Assembly: GCF_900199705.1 (NCBI RefSeq)
Contig: NZ_LT904908.1
Location: 401,402 to 465,401 of the forward strand
Direction of reading: 5' to 3'
From: Collinsella provencensis
GTDB taxonomy: Bacteria > Actinomycetota > Coriobacteriia > Coriobacteriales > Coriobacteriaceae
DNA length: 64,000 nt
The notes under the pieces are model-generated. The model did not search any database. It was not told where the DNA came from and worked only from the letters and a program-made list of their open reading frames with translations. Both the position numbers and the translations under genes were made by a program. Below are positions 7,801 through 17,119 of the stretch, piece after piece (the first letter of the stretch is position 1; every line of letters begins with the position of its first letter).

Positions 7801-8910
7801 TCACGCACACGAGCGCGATGAGAGGAAGGCGCGCGCATGGCGCTCAAGTATCTCATCATCAACACTTGTGAGACGAATGATGCCCGGATTTTTGGGAAGA
7901 GCGAGCTGGAAGCGATTGGCCTCGCGAAAACGTTCGCGCTTGAGCGCTTCGATAAACACCTCGGGTTCGAGCTCGAACGTCAGCTCTTCAACACCGAGGT
8001 CCTCGAGGTAGTCGTCCTGCAAGAACATGGAATCGACGGAGAAGCCGAACGCATCGACCGCGATGCGGGCCTCAAAGCGCAGACCCTCGGCAAGCAGCTG
8101 ATACTCGGGGAACTGTGAACCCAGACACGCGCGCAGAGCATGGGCCGTGGTTTCGCCGTACATGAACGCCTTGCGCGAAGCTGGGCTCACGGACTTCACG
8201 GTATTCAGGCGCGCGGTAAGAGCCGCGCCAACGCCCTCGATATAGGCGATCTCCCCGCCGCTGAGCAAACCCTCGATGCGCTTTTCAAAGCCTTCCCATG
8301 CGCGGCGGCTGTCCGTAAGCGCGGCAGCGACCATGCGTACAAAGCCCAAAGCGTTGCGCTCAAACGAAGCGGTGCGCACCAAATCAAGGTCGCACACGAC
8401 CAGCGTCGCCTCGGGCATGAGGCTCACGAGGCCCTGCTGACCAGCAGCAGCGCCCTCTTCATCCAAAGAAAACGGTCCAGCGGCAGTGGGACACGTAATC
8501 ATGGCGTCAAGCGTGGTTGGAATAAGCGCGCACGACAGACGCCCCGCCCACATGCGCGAGGAGAAGCTCGCCAAAGAGCACACACTCGCATCGCCGAAGC
8601 CCACGAGCAGGTCCTCACCGGTAATTCCCGACGTGGCAAGCGCATGCAACACGCGCTCGACGGTCGAGAATGCTGTTGCCCGAGTCTCTTCGACAGTCAG
8701 TTCGGATACGCTGAAACCACCGTCAATAAGGGCGCGACGCACGCACTCTACCTGCGATTCATCTTCAGAAGCACCGTAAAGCAAAAACGCACGGCATGCC
8801 TTTCCCACCGATCCGCCCAACAGGCGCGGCAGCTCGTCAAGCGCACCACATCCCATGCGGTAATCCGTGGTATATCCACCAAAGTTGAGCAGCTGGCGAC
8901 GGATCGTCAT
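7801..8910 (-). CDS. 3-dehydroquinate synthase-like protein lacking active-site residues
   Basis: 369 aa aligning along its whole length with AroB (GFGDASVCSLASFSSR matching GGGVVGDLAGF; ALIPTTLDAM matching VPTTLLAQV). The catalytic positions are gone: VDSSVGGKTGIN has become ITCPTAAGPFSL, the Zn ligand Glu and nearby Lys in GLAEVIKYG have become GFVRMVAAA, the Zn-binding GHTFGHA has become GETTAHA, and the His of LHGEAV is Leu. It sits four bases overlapping aroK (ATGA), the normal aroB position. I infer loss of dehydroquinate synthase chemistry, or a changed activity. Confidence 0.75.
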   Translation of the reverse strand: MTIRRQLLNFGGYTTDYRMGCGALDELPRLLGGSVGKACRAFLLYGASEDESQVECVRRALIDGGFSVSELTVEETRATAFSTVERVLHALATSGITGEDLLVGFGDASVCSLASFSSRMWAGRLSCALIPTTLDAMITCPTAAGPFSLDEEGAAAGQQGLVSLMPEATLVVCDLDLVRTASFERNALGFVRMVAAALTDSRRAWEGFEKRIEGLLSGGEIAYIEGVGAALTARLNTVKSVSPASRKAFMYGETTAHALRACLGSQFPEYQLLAEGLRFEARIAVDAFGFSVDSMFLQDDYLEDLGVEELTFELEPEVFIEALKRERFREANRFQLALPKNPGIIRLTSVDDEILERHARAFLSSRSCA

Positions 8911-9440
8911 AGCAAACCACGCTCCAAAAGCAATTCAGCAACGGTATACGACACATCGGTGAACGATGCGCCGCGAATGTCAACGGTAAGATCGGCAGCC
9001 TGTTCATACAGGGGCTTGCGATGCTCCAAAAGCCCCGCGGCATGTTCCACGCTTTTGAAATCCGGACGCGTGTCGGAACGACGAATCTGCCGCAGAGAAT
9101 CGTCCAGGTCACCGTCGAGATAGACACAGTAACCCATCTGGTGCATGAGCTCGATGTTACGGGGCGTCTCGACAATGCCGCCTCCGCACGAGACCAGCAA
9201 GCTCCTCTCGGAACTCAAATCCTCAAGCACGGCAGTCTCGAGCCTGCGAAAATGCTCCTCACCATGGGCTCCGAACAGCTCGGTAACACTTTGCCCGGCA
9301 CGGCGTTCGACCAGTCGGTCGGTATCGACGTAGCGACGGCGGAACATGCGACCGAGGTTGCGTGCAAGCGTCGACTTACCCGCACCGAGAAAACCCACGA
9401 AGAACACGTGGTCGCAGCCGCGTTTTTCCAGCTCAGCCAT
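8907..9440 (-). CDS. aroK: shikimate kinase
   Basis: 177 aa P-loop kinase: Walker A GFLGAGKST (about 16-24), shikimate-binding DTD (39-41), RRLE (about 64), GGG (about 86-88) and a lid RPDF (about 125). It phosphorylates shikimate with ATP in aromatic amino-acid synthesis. All key residues are present, in contrast to the adjoining degenerate aroB-like gene with which it is translationally coupled. Confidence 0.93.
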   Translation of the reverse strand: MAELEKRGCDHVFFVGFLGAGKSTLARNLGRMFRRRYVDTDRLVERRAGQSVTELFGAHGEEHFRRLETAVLEDLSSERSLLVSCGGGIVETPRNIELMHQMGYCVYLDGDLDDSLRQIRRSDTRPDFKSVEHAAGLLEHRKPLYEQAADLTVDIRGASFTDVSYTVAELLLERGLL

Positions 9441-9446
9441 AGCGAC

Positions 9447-9944
9447 CTACTCCTCGCATTCCAGGTGCGCCAACGCGCGGCGCTCGAAGATGCGGAAGAT
9501 GTGCGTGTACCACATATCAACGTGCGTTTGCGGTTTGACCAGAATGGTCTCCACGCCGGCGAAGTTGCCCGCCCACACATCGGTATACAGCTGATCGCCA
9601 ATCATGACCGACTCATCCGCCTTGGCGCCAAGGCGTTCAAGGCCATAGTTGATGGCAAACGGCAACGGTTTGCAAGCAAAGAAGATGTAATCCATACCCA
9701 ACTCGCGAGCAGAGCGGGCGACATGGTTCTTGTGCCAGTTATTCGAAACCATGATGAGCTTGAACCCCAGCTCGCGCGCGTGATCCATCCATGCGCATAC
9801 CGCATCGGGGGCAGTCGTGCGATCGCGCGGCACCAACGTGTTGTCGCGGTCAAAAAGCAGCGCGCGCTTGCCTTGCGCCCATAAGGCGTCAAGGTCGATA
9901 TGTTCAACACATGAAATGTAACGAGTGGGACTGAATTTGCTCAT
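9447..9944 (-). CDS. yqeG: YqeG family HAD-IIIA phosphatase
   Basis: 165 aa HAD protein with the nucleophile motif LFDRDNTLVPRD (DxDxT), motif II VSNN and motif III around GDQLYTDVWAGN. Family members are predicted phosphatases (some act on phosphatidylglycerol phosphate in other lineages), but the substrate is not set by the sequence. It is 6 nt upstream of aroK and 3 nt downstream of mltG. Confidence 0.85.
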   Translation of the reverse strand: MSKFSPTRYISCVEHIDLDALWAQGKRALLFDRDNTLVPRDRTTAPDAVCAWMDHARELGFKLIMVSNNWHKNHVARSARELGMDYIFFACKPLPFAINYGLERLGAKADESVMIGDQLYTDVWAGNFAGVETILVKPQTHVDMWYTHIFRIFERRALAHLECEE

Positions 9945-9947
9945 AGG

Positions 9948-11351
9948 TTAATTCCAGGATTGCATATGTTCGTCGTAGGTTTCGGAGAAGTACTCCTCCT
10001 CCTGCGTAATGAAGAAGTACAGGTCGTTGGAGTCCGCGGGGTTCAGCGTTGCGTTGATGGCCTCAAGCGATGGGGAGCAGATGGGCGTGGGAGGCAAACC
10101 CGGATTCTTGTACGAATTGTATGGGCTCTCAATGGTCTGGATATCGTTTGCCGTCACAGCACCGCCCGTCTCGTACATGAGCGTGGCATCGCTTTGCAGG
10201 TAGGGCCTACCGGCAAAGTCTCCCCTGCCGGCAAGGCGATTGAGGAACACCGAGGCCACGTGTGCGCGCTGCTCGGCATACAGTCCCTCGCGCTCGACAA
10301 TGGAAGCCAAGTTGACGAGCTCATACACACTCAAATCAAGGCCATAGCGTTCGTTGAGCGCAGCTCGGGCAGAATCAAAATCCACCACATTCAACACCTC
10401 AATCTGGAACTGATCGAGCATGGCTCGGATGATTTGATCGGACGTGGGGTCCCCGTTGAACATATAGGTCTTGGGGAACAGGAAGCCCTCGAGCGAATCG
10501 TCGTTCACGCCCTCAAGGAACGGATAATCTTCAACGTAATTCGAGGCCTTCGCCTGTGCCAAGAAGTCATCTGCGGAAATCCCATACGTCTCTTCCACCA
10601 AAGCAGCCGTTTGCTTTACGGTTTTGCCCTCGGGAACGACAAGTTTGAGCGTATCCCCGTTGGGACCTGCCACAAGCTGCTTGACGACTTCGATGGGGTC
10701 TTGTCCTGTGTAGAACACATATGCACCGGGCTTGAGCGACATCTCCGCATCGAGCCTTTTCACCGCGGCATAGTAATCCTTGGGATTCTCGATAACGTGA
10801 TTCTCGGAAAGAATGGACGCGATCTCATCACCGCTCGCACCATCGGGAATGGTGAGCGTGACCTCCTGACCGGGTTCGACGGTGTTGGGAGCCTCACCTG
10901 GAACGCCGAACAGCGCAGGGAACACGAATAGCGCGATTGCGGCCACAACCGCAACGGCGATAACGACGCCGAAAATGACGGGAAGAGGCGACGACTTCTT
11001 TTGCGGCTGACGACGGGCATACGGAGATGCGGCGTTATGCGAGGAAGCTGCGGAACGACCGTGGGACGGCACGGTGCCGCGAGATGCAGATGCGGCACGA
11101 GAAGGCGCCATGTCCTGTGCGGGACGCGTTTGCGCAGGTTGATTGGCAAAACGGGTGCCGGCGGGACGCCCGGTGGAAGAAGCGGGAGCGGCACCATGTC
11201 CCTGAGTCGAACGAACGTTGCTCGCTCTTGCGGAGGCATGTTGTCCTCCCTGAGTTTGAGCACCTGCATCCGAATCGGTACGGAACCGAGTACCGGCGGG
11301 ACGTTGACTTGGATTAGGTGTGGGGCGCTGCCCGTTGGGGACGTTAGCCAC
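9948..11351 (-). CDS. mltG: endolytic murein transglycosylase MltG
   Basis: 467 aa from the GTG at 11351 (AAAGGAAG upstream), which overlaps the ruvX stop by 8 nt; an ATG at 11378 is less likely. The order is a Pro/Ser/Ala/Arg-rich cytoplasmic tail of about 125 residues containing the heptad RPAGTRF twice, one membrane helix (PVIFGVVIAVAVVAAIALFV), LysM-like and catalytic YceG domains. The catalytic Glu is in LASIVEREG, and NPGLPPTPI is the family motif. It cleaves nascent glycan strands at the membrane. The tail is longer than in Gram-negative MltG. Confidence 0.92.
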   Translation of the reverse strand: MANVPNGQRPTPNPSQRPAGTRFRTDSDAGAQTQGGQHASARASNVRSTQGHGAAPASSTGRPAGTRFANQPAQTRPAQDMAPSRAASASRGTVPSHGRSAASSHNAASPYARRQPQKKSSPLPVIFGVVIAVAVVAAIALFVFPALFGVPGEAPNTVEPGQEVTLTIPDGASGDEIASILSENHVIENPKDYYAAVKRLDAEMSLKPGAYVFYTGQDPIEVVKQLVAGPNGDTLKLVVPEGKTVKQTAALVEETYGISADDFLAQAKASNYVEDYPFLEGVNDDSLEGFLFPKTYMFNGDPTSDQIIRAMLDQFQIEVLNVVDFDSARAALNERYGLDLSVYELVNLASIVEREGLYAEQRAHVASVFLNRLAGRGDFAGRPYLQSDATLMYETGGAVTANDIQTIESPYNSYKNPGLPPTPICSPSLEAINATLNPADSNDLYFFITQEEEYFSETYDEHMQSWN

Positions 11352-11772
11352 GCTCTTCCTTTCGACGTTGGGAATCAAGCCATGCCTGCAAGAACAACGA
11401 GGCGGAGATCATATCGACCTTGCCGCGCATCTGTTTTTCGTTCAATCCCTGCGCACGCAGAATCCGTTTTGCCTCGGTTGAGGAAAGCCTCTCATCGATA
11501 AATGCGAGCGGAAGCCCCGCAGCGTCTGCAATGCGTTGCGCCACGGAGCGGATGTGCTCGGCTTGGGGACCTTCCTCCCCCGCCATGGTCTGCGGCAAGC
11601 CGCACACCAAAATCTCGGGTTCGTAATCCTCGAGAATCATGCGAAACGACCGCGCCATGCCCTCGACCTCGGCTGCGGGCAACACCTTGACGGGACTCGC
11701 CACGCTCCCGGTGCGATCGGAGACCGCGATACCGGTACGAGCACCACCGATGTCAAGGGCAAGGGCGATCAC
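11344..11772 (-). CDS. ruvX: Holliday junction resolvase-like RuvX (YqgF)
   Basis: 142 aa from the GTG at 11772, which has AAGGA 7 nt upstream and follows the alaS stop by 10 nt; longer starts would run into alaS. RNase H-like fold with acidic residues in ALDIGGARTG, IDERLSS and KVDMISA. Family members resolve junctions and/or help 16S rRNA 5' processing. The alaS-ruvX-mltG order is conserved in Firmicutes and Actinobacteria. Confidence 0.92.
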   Translation of the reverse strand: MIALALDIGGARTGIAVSDRTGSVASPVKVLPAAEVEGMARSFRMILEDYEPEILVCGLPQTMAGEEGPQAEHIRSVAQRIADAAGLPLAFIDERLSSTEAKRILRAQGLNEKQMRGKVDMISASLFLQAWLDSQRRKEERG

Positions 11773-11782
11773 AAGGTGTTCC

Positions 11783-14443
11783 TTACTCGGAAAGCGCAGC
11801 CTTGGCCGCCTCGAGCGCCGCGGCGATACCAGCGGCGTTCTTGCCACCCGCCTGTGCCATGTTCGGACGACCGCCTCCGCGTCCGTCTACCGCGGGGACA
11901 ATCTGCTTGATGATATTGCCCGCATGGAAACCAGCGGCAACAGCCTCGTCAGTTGCGGCGGCGAGCAGTGCAGGGGTGCCCTGCTCAGTCACAGTGCCCA
12001 ACACAACGGCAACGGGACCGGCGATCTTCTCACGCACGGTATCCCATACGTTACGCAGGTCAGCGGCCTCAAGGCCGGCGAGCTCAGCGGTCACGAGCTT
12101 GTAGGAACCCATGTCGGCCGCAGCCTCGATGGCGCTGGAAATCGCGTCGGAAGAACCGCCGGTGAGCGTCTTCTTGAGCTTCTGATTCGCCTCACGGAGC
12201 TCCGCCTGGAGCGCAGTGATACGAGCAGGGACCTCGTTGGCACGGCACTTGAGACCTGCCGCGGCCTGGTCGACCAAAGCAGCGCGGTTCTCAAGGTACT
12301 CGATGGCGCCCTTCGAGGTCACAGCCTCGATACGGCGGATGTTCGAGCCGGTGGAGGACTCGGAAACGATCTTGAACAGACCGATCTCGGCCGTATTGCG
12401 CACGTGGGTGCCGCCGCACAGCTCACGCGAGAAGGGCTCGTCGCCCTCACCAGCGGAAACGACGCGCACGACATCGCCGTACTTCTCGCCGAAGAGCGCC
12501 ACGGCACCGGAGGCCTTTGCCTCTTCGATGTCCATGACCTTGGTGATAACCGGCTCGGCAGCGAAAATCTCATCGTTGACAATATGCTCGATCTGAACAA
12601 GCTGCTCAGTGGTGAGTGCCTCGAAGTGCGTGAAGTCAAAACGCAAACGATCCGGGGAAACGAGCGAGCCAGCCTGATTCACATGGTCGCCCAAAACCAT
12701 CTTGAGCGCGGCGTCGAGCAGGTGCGTAGCGGTATGGTTGCGACGCAGCAGCGCGCGACGCTCGAAATCGATGGAGGCGCACACGGAATCACCCACGGTC
12801 AAAGTGCCCTCAAGCACCTTGGCAACGTGGCCGTATAGGCCACCATGCGCGTGCGTGTCGGACACGATCACCTCGGCGCCCGCATCAGTTGCAAGCGCAC
12901 CGGCGTCTCCCTGCTGACCACCCATCTCGGCGTAGAACGGGGTGCGATCAAGCACGATCTCAACCTCGTCGCCCGCGTTCGCAAACGAGACGCGCTCCCC
13001 TTCCTTGACGATTGCAAGCACCTGGGCGTCATCGAGCTCTTCCTCGTCATAGCCCACAAACTCGGTCGCACGGATCTCGTCGGAAAGCTCGGTCCACACG
13101 TCGTTGAACGAACCCCAAGCGTCGCCCTTGGCAGCGGCGCGAGCGCGCGCCTTCTGCTCGGCCATGTTGGCGTTAAAGCCCTCGATGTCGACGGCATGGC
13201 CCATCCCCTCTGCGATCTCGATGGTGAGATCGATGGGGAAACCAAAGGAGTCGTGCAGCATAAAGGCGGCCTCACCGGGGAGAACCTCGCCCTCGGCAAG
13301 CTTTGCGAGCTGCGCATCAAGGTACACACGGCCGTTGTTGAGGGTGGTGGAGAAGCGATCCTCTTCAGCGCTCACGATACCCTTGACCAGGGCGGCGTTC
13401 TCGATAAGACCGGGATAGGCGTCGCCCATCACCTCGTTGACGGCGTCGATGAACTGGCTGAGGAACGGCTTTTCGATGCCGAGCAAACGGCCATGGAACA
13501 CTGCGCGACGTAGGAGACGGCGCAACACGTAGCCGCGGCCCTCGTTGCCCGGAAGCACGCCGTCAGAAATCAGGAAGTCAACCGAGCGCGCGTGATCGGC
13601 GATGATGCGCAGGGAACGGGAAGCGCCCACGTAATCGTCCTCGACATAGCTCTTGCCCGAGATGCTCTCACCCAGGGCGATGAGGCTCTGCATGACGTCA
13701 CCGTCATAGAAGGAGCTCTTGTGCTGCATGATGGCGGCCATGCGCTCGAGGCCCATGCCCGTGTCGAGGTTGCGGTGCGGAAGCTCCGGCATGGAGCCGT
13801 CCTCCTGGCGATCGAACTGCGTAAAGACCAGGTTCCAGAACTCGAGGAAGCGGTCGCAATCGCAGCCGGGAGCGCAGTCGGGCTTGCCGCAACCGACTTC
13901 CTCTCCCTGATCGAAGTAAATCTCGGAGCACGGACCACAGGGGCCAGTGGGGCCGGCGGCCCAGAAGTTGTCATCCTCGCCCAAGCGGGAGATATGGTCG
14001 GCGGGCACGCCCAGGCTGCGCCAAATCTCAAAGGTCTCGTCATCGTCGGTAAACACGGTGAAGTACAGGCGCTCCGCCGGCAGCTTGAAAACCTCGGTGA
14101 TGAGCTCGTAGGCCCATGCGCAAGCCTGATCCTTGGGCACGCCGCCAAAAGCGAAGTTGCCGAGCATCTCGAAGAACGAGGCGTGACGGCCATCGGCGCC
14201 GATGATGTCGATGTCGTTGGTGCGCACGCACTTCTGGCACGAGCATGCACCGACCTCCTTCATCGTCTTTTTTCCCTGGTAGAACTCCTTGAACTGGTTC
14301 ATGCCGGCGTTTGCGAGCAACAGCGAGGGGTCATCGGGAACGAGTGAGGAACTCGGGTAGAGCTTGCAGCCCTTCTCCACGAAAAAGTTGAGGTATGCCG
14401 AACGAATTTCGGCAGTCGTCATGGTTGGATAGTCAGCGGCCAT
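11783..14443 (-). CDS. alaS: alanyl-tRNA synthetase
   Basis: 886 aa, full-length class II enzyme. The catalytic core is at about 1-460 (motif 2 region, GLERMAAI), the editing domain carries HTATHLL and CGGTHV zinc/editing residues, and the C-terminal DHHA1-like oligomerisation domain ends near KAALSE. It charges tRNA-Ala and edits Ser/Gly. SD CAGGGAG precedes the ATG. No T-box fits in the 66-nt upstream gap. Confidence 0.97.
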   Translation of the reverse strand: MAADYPTMTTAEIRSAYLNFFVEKGCKLYPSSSLVPDDPSLLLANAGMNQFKEFYQGKKTMKEVGACSCQKCVRTNDIDIIGADGRHASFFEMLGNFAFGGVPKDQACAWAYELITEVFKLPAERLYFTVFTDDDETFEIWRSLGVPADHISRLGEDDNFWAAGPTGPCGPCSEIYFDQGEEVGCGKPDCAPGCDCDRFLEFWNLVFTQFDRQEDGSMPELPHRNLDTGMGLERMAAIMQHKSSFYDGDVMQSLIALGESISGKSYVEDDYVGASRSLRIIADHARSVDFLISDGVLPGNEGRGYVLRRLLRRAVFHGRLLGIEKPFLSQFIDAVNEVMGDAYPGLIENAALVKGIVSAEEDRFSTTLNNGRVYLDAQLAKLAEGEVLPGEAAFMLHDSFGFPIDLTIEIAEGMGHAVDIEGFNANMAEQKARARAAAKGDAWGSFNDVWTELSDEIRATEFVGYDEEELDDAQVLAIVKEGERVSFANAGDEVEIVLDRTPFYAEMGGQQGDAGALATDAGAEVIVSDTHAHGGLYGHVAKVLEGTLTVGDSVCASIDFERRALLRRNHTATHLLDAALKMVLGDHVNQAGSLVSPDRLRFDFTHFEALTTEQLVQIEHIVNDEIFAAEPVITKVMDIEEAKASGAVALFGEKYGDVVRVVSAGEGDEPFSRELCGGTHVRNTAEIGLFKIVSESSTGSNIRRIEAVTSKGAIEYLENRAALVDQAAAGLKCRANEVPARITALQAELREANQKLKKTLTGGSSDAISSAIEAAADMGSYKLVTAELAGLEAADLRNVWDTVREKIAGPVAVVLGTVTEQGTPALLAAATDEAVAAGFHAGNIIKQIVPAVDGRGGGRPNMAQAGGKNAAGIAAALEAAKAALSE

Positions 14444-14509
14444 GAAGGTACTCCCTGATTGTCGAGTTGCAGCCCACTACGGGCGATTCTTAAACTCAAC
14501 GATTATACG

Positions 14510-15922
14510 TTAACGACCGCTCCGTGTTGTGTCGGTTTCCTCGGGTTTCTCTGCCTTCTCGGAGTCTTCAGACTCAGAATCGTGTTCATGTGAGGCAAAG
14601 GGGTTCTCAAAAGAGCCAAACGGATTATCGAGCACCATGAGTTTTGCCCACGGATTATCCAAATCGGCCTGCGGTTTGGGCTCCATTTCCGCATCGGGCA
14701 TCGAATCGTTATCGAGGATCTGCGAGTGCGCCACGAACGCGTCATCCCCTAGTGCGTCATAGGCGGGCACGGGCCTGCCGTCCGCATCGTGGAAGGGTGT
14801 GCCACGGAACAGTGCACCTTTATACGACACGATCTGCTCCCCCGTACGACTCTCGAAGTAGAAGATGAACAGCGACTTGATGACAGCGACCAACGGCAGA
14901 GCAACGACCATACCGATCGCCCCGCCAAACGTCGAGCCAATAACGAGCGCGGTAAGCGAGAGCACCGGATGCACCGACATCGTGGACTGATTGATCTTGG
15001 GCGCAATCACGTTGTCCGTGACGTTTTGGGAAAGCACGGCCACAACCAGCGTCCAGAATGCCATGATGGGGCTGTAAAACAGCGCGATTATCACTGCGAT
15101 CGCAGCTGAGATGGAGGGACCGACCACGGGGATGATGTTCAAAAGACCCGAAAGCAAGCCCATAGTCGCAGCATACGGATGGCCCACGACCAAAAATCCC
15201 AAAAATGCCAGCAGTCCCTGAATCGTCGAGTTGATGAGCGTAGAACGCAGGTAACCGCCCACTGAACGGCTCACGACGGCGATCATCAAGCGGTAGTCAT
15301 CGGCGACGTTGTCGGGAAGGACGCGGCAGATCTCCTCGTTGATGATCGGATAGTCATTAGCCAGCCAATACGCCAGCACAAAACCCAAAAACACCGTGAA
15401 GAGCACGGAGGCGACATTGTTCACCATGGGAACAAGCCCGTCGCGGATCGCCGCGAGCAGTCCCGTGAACACCTGATTGAGCATGTCCTGAAGCATCGCG
15501 AACAGGTCCTCGAACTTGACCATGTCATTCAGGTGTTCGACGATCGCATATTGTTTTTCGAGTCCGGCAATCCACGTGCCGATACCAGCGATCTTTCCGG
15601 GGGCATCCTTCACCAAATCGACGAGCTGACCCGTCACCAGAGGAATGACCAGCACGAACAACAAAACGAGCGCCACCAGCACGACCACCAAGCCGATAAG
15701 CGCGCCAACGCCGCGCGGAAAGCCACGGCGTTCAAGCCTGTTGACGATAGGTGAAGCGACAAACGCCGACATAGCTCCCACACAGAGGAACAACAACACG
15801 TCCGACAGCGTCCCAATCACGCGGAGCGCAAAACCTCCAATGATGAAAAAGCCGATGACGATCCAAATGTTCAGAAATGTGATCTTTGCCATGCGCTCTG
15901 AGCGCGACGTATCTTGTTGCAT
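14510..15922 (-). CDS. AI-2E / PerM family transporter
   Basis: 470 aa from the ATG at 15922 (GAGG upstream). About eight hydrophobic helices fill residues 10-350 (PF01594 pattern, e.g. GFVLAYWLANDYP and NIIPVVGPSISA), followed by about 120 hydrophilic, acidic residues. Family members export AI-2 or act as Na+/H+ antiporters; the substrate here is unknown. It lies 35 nt downstream of the sigma factor gene and is probably the last gene of that operon. Confidence 0.85.
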   Translation of the reverse strand: MQQDTSRSERMAKITFLNIWIVIGFFIIGGFALRVIGTLSDVLLFLCVGAMSAFVASPIVNRLERRGFPRGVGALIGLVVVLVALVLLFVLVIPLVTGQLVDLVKDAPGKIAGIGTWIAGLEKQYAIVEHLNDMVKFEDLFAMLQDMLNQVFTGLLAAIRDGLVPMVNNVASVLFTVFLGFVLAYWLANDYPIINEEICRVLPDNVADDYRLMIAVVSRSVGGYLRSTLINSTIQGLLAFLGFLVVGHPYAATMGLLSGLLNIIPVVGPSISAAIAVIIALFYSPIMAFWTLVVAVLSQNVTDNVIAPKINQSTMSVHPVLSLTALVIGSTFGGAIGMVVALPLVAVIKSLFIFYFESRTGEQIVSYKGALFRGTPFHDADGRPVPAYDALGDDAFVAHSQILDNDSMPDAEMEPKPQADLDNPWAKLMVLDNPFGSFENPFASHEHDSESEDSEKAEKPEETDTTRSGR

Positions 15923-15957
15923 GCTGCCTCGTAATCTACCGGGTGGCACTGGACCCT

Positions 15958-16743
15958 CTAGCCGGTCATGACCCCGTCGGGGTCGATCTTTTCCTGAATT
16001 TTCTTGAGCGTTCGACGCAGCAGACGGCTAACCTGCACTTGAGAGATTCCCAGTTTTTCAGCTATCTCGATTTGCGTCATGCCCTGAAGGAAGCGCAGCT
16101 CGATGACCTCGCGCTCACGCGGCGAGAAACTCGCGAGAGCCTCCTCGATCACGATGCGATCGTCCGTGAAGGCAAGCTCCTGATCTTCGGTGGCATAGCG
16201 ATCGATGACCGACGGTGTGTCATCGTCCTCCATGCCCGAGGGCGCCTCGAGCGAAACGGAGCTGTAAGCGGAAGAGGACTCCATCGCCTCGAGCACCTCA
16301 TCGACCGTTGCATCGAGATAATCGGCGATTTCTTCAATTGTAGGCGAGCGCTGCAACTGCACGGTCAGCGCGTCCGTAGCCTGATTCACCTTGGCAGAAA
16401 GCTCCTGCAAACGGCGGGGCACGCGAACGCTCCAGCCCTTGTCACGGAAGTGGCGCTTGATCTCACCCATGATGGTGGGGGTGGCAAAGGTCGTGAACTC
16501 AAGACCGCGGCTCGGATCAAAGCGATCGATGGCCTTGAGCAAACCGAGGTACCCGACTTGAATCAAGTCGTCGATGGGCTCACCGCGATTTTTGAACTTA
16601 TTGGCGATAAACCGCACCAGATTGAGGTGAGACATCACGAGCTTTTCGCGGGCGTCGGTATCGCCCTCTTCCTTATAGCGTCTGAAAAGTTCGCGCGTCT
16701 TCTCCTTATCCCAAGCGGTTTTTCCCGAGGTCTTAGAGGGCAT
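15958..16743 (-). CDS. SigB/SigF-family RNA polymerase sigma factor
   Basis: 261 aa from the ATG at 16743, which has AAGGCGG upstream; an ATG six bases earlier is too close to the SD. Region 2 is GLLKAIDRFDPSRGLEFTTF, region 3 is RVPRRLQEL and onward, and region 4 ends REREVIELRFLQGMTQIEIA... VSRLLRRTL. This is the group-3 SigB/F/G type that controls general stress or sporulation in relatives. The start lies inside the end of the RsbW-like gene (11-nt overlap), the classical anti-sigma/sigma arrangement. Confidence 0.93.
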   Translation of the reverse strand: MPSKTSGKTAWDKEKTRELFRRYKEEGDTDAREKLVMSHLNLVRFIANKFKNRGEPIDDLIQVGYLGLLKAIDRFDPSRGLEFTTFATPTIMGEIKRHFRDKGWSVRVPRRLQELSAKVNQATDALTVQLQRSPTIEEIADYLDATVDEVLEAMESSSAYSSVSLEAPSGMEDDDTPSVIDRYATEDQELAFTDDRIVIEEALASFSPREREVIELRFLQGMTQIEIAEKLGISQVQVSRLLRRTLKKIQEKIDPDGVMTG

Positions 16744-17119
16744 TAACATCCGCCTTTACGTCAAGCAGCAAACGAGCGGGTTGCTCATGCTTTTCATACA
16801 CGTCGCAAACGCTGCCGAGAATGAGGTCGACATACGCTGCCGTGGGGTCATCATCGGAAGGCTCGGCAAACGCGGGAACATCGAGCGCAAACGTCATGGC
16901 AAGATGCGTCTCGTCGGTATCGAAATCGATAACGAGGTCACTGCCCGCCGCGGTTCCGCAGGCATAGATAAACGCCTCTTCGGCCGCCATGCGAATATCC
17001 TCAACGCGCTCGACCGACATGGAAGAAAGCGTGGCGACATTCGCCGCGGTCATACGCACAATTCTGGCAAGATGCGGATCACAGGCAACCGTAAGGGACA
17101 CGTGCGTAGCTTTACTCAT
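16733..17119 (-). CDS. RsbW-like anti-sigma factor with degenerate ATPase
   Basis: 128 aa from the ATG at 17119 (GAGGAG upstream, 8-nt overlap with the previous gene). The RsbW/SpoIIAB pattern is visible in RVEDIRMAAEEAFIYACGTA, the N-box helix. The Mg-binding Asn of this helix is Tyr, and I see no DxGxG G1 box or ATP lid. It may still bind the adjacent sigma factor, but kinase activity toward an anti-anti-sigma factor is doubtful. Only position and the N-box helix support the call. Confidence 0.72.
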   Translation of the reverse strand: MSKATHVSLTVACDPHLARIVRMTAANVATLSSMSVERVEDIRMAAEEAFIYACGTAAGSDLVIDFDTDETHLAMTFALDVPAFAEPSDDDPTAAYVDLILGSVCDVYEKHEQPARLLLDVKADVNAL

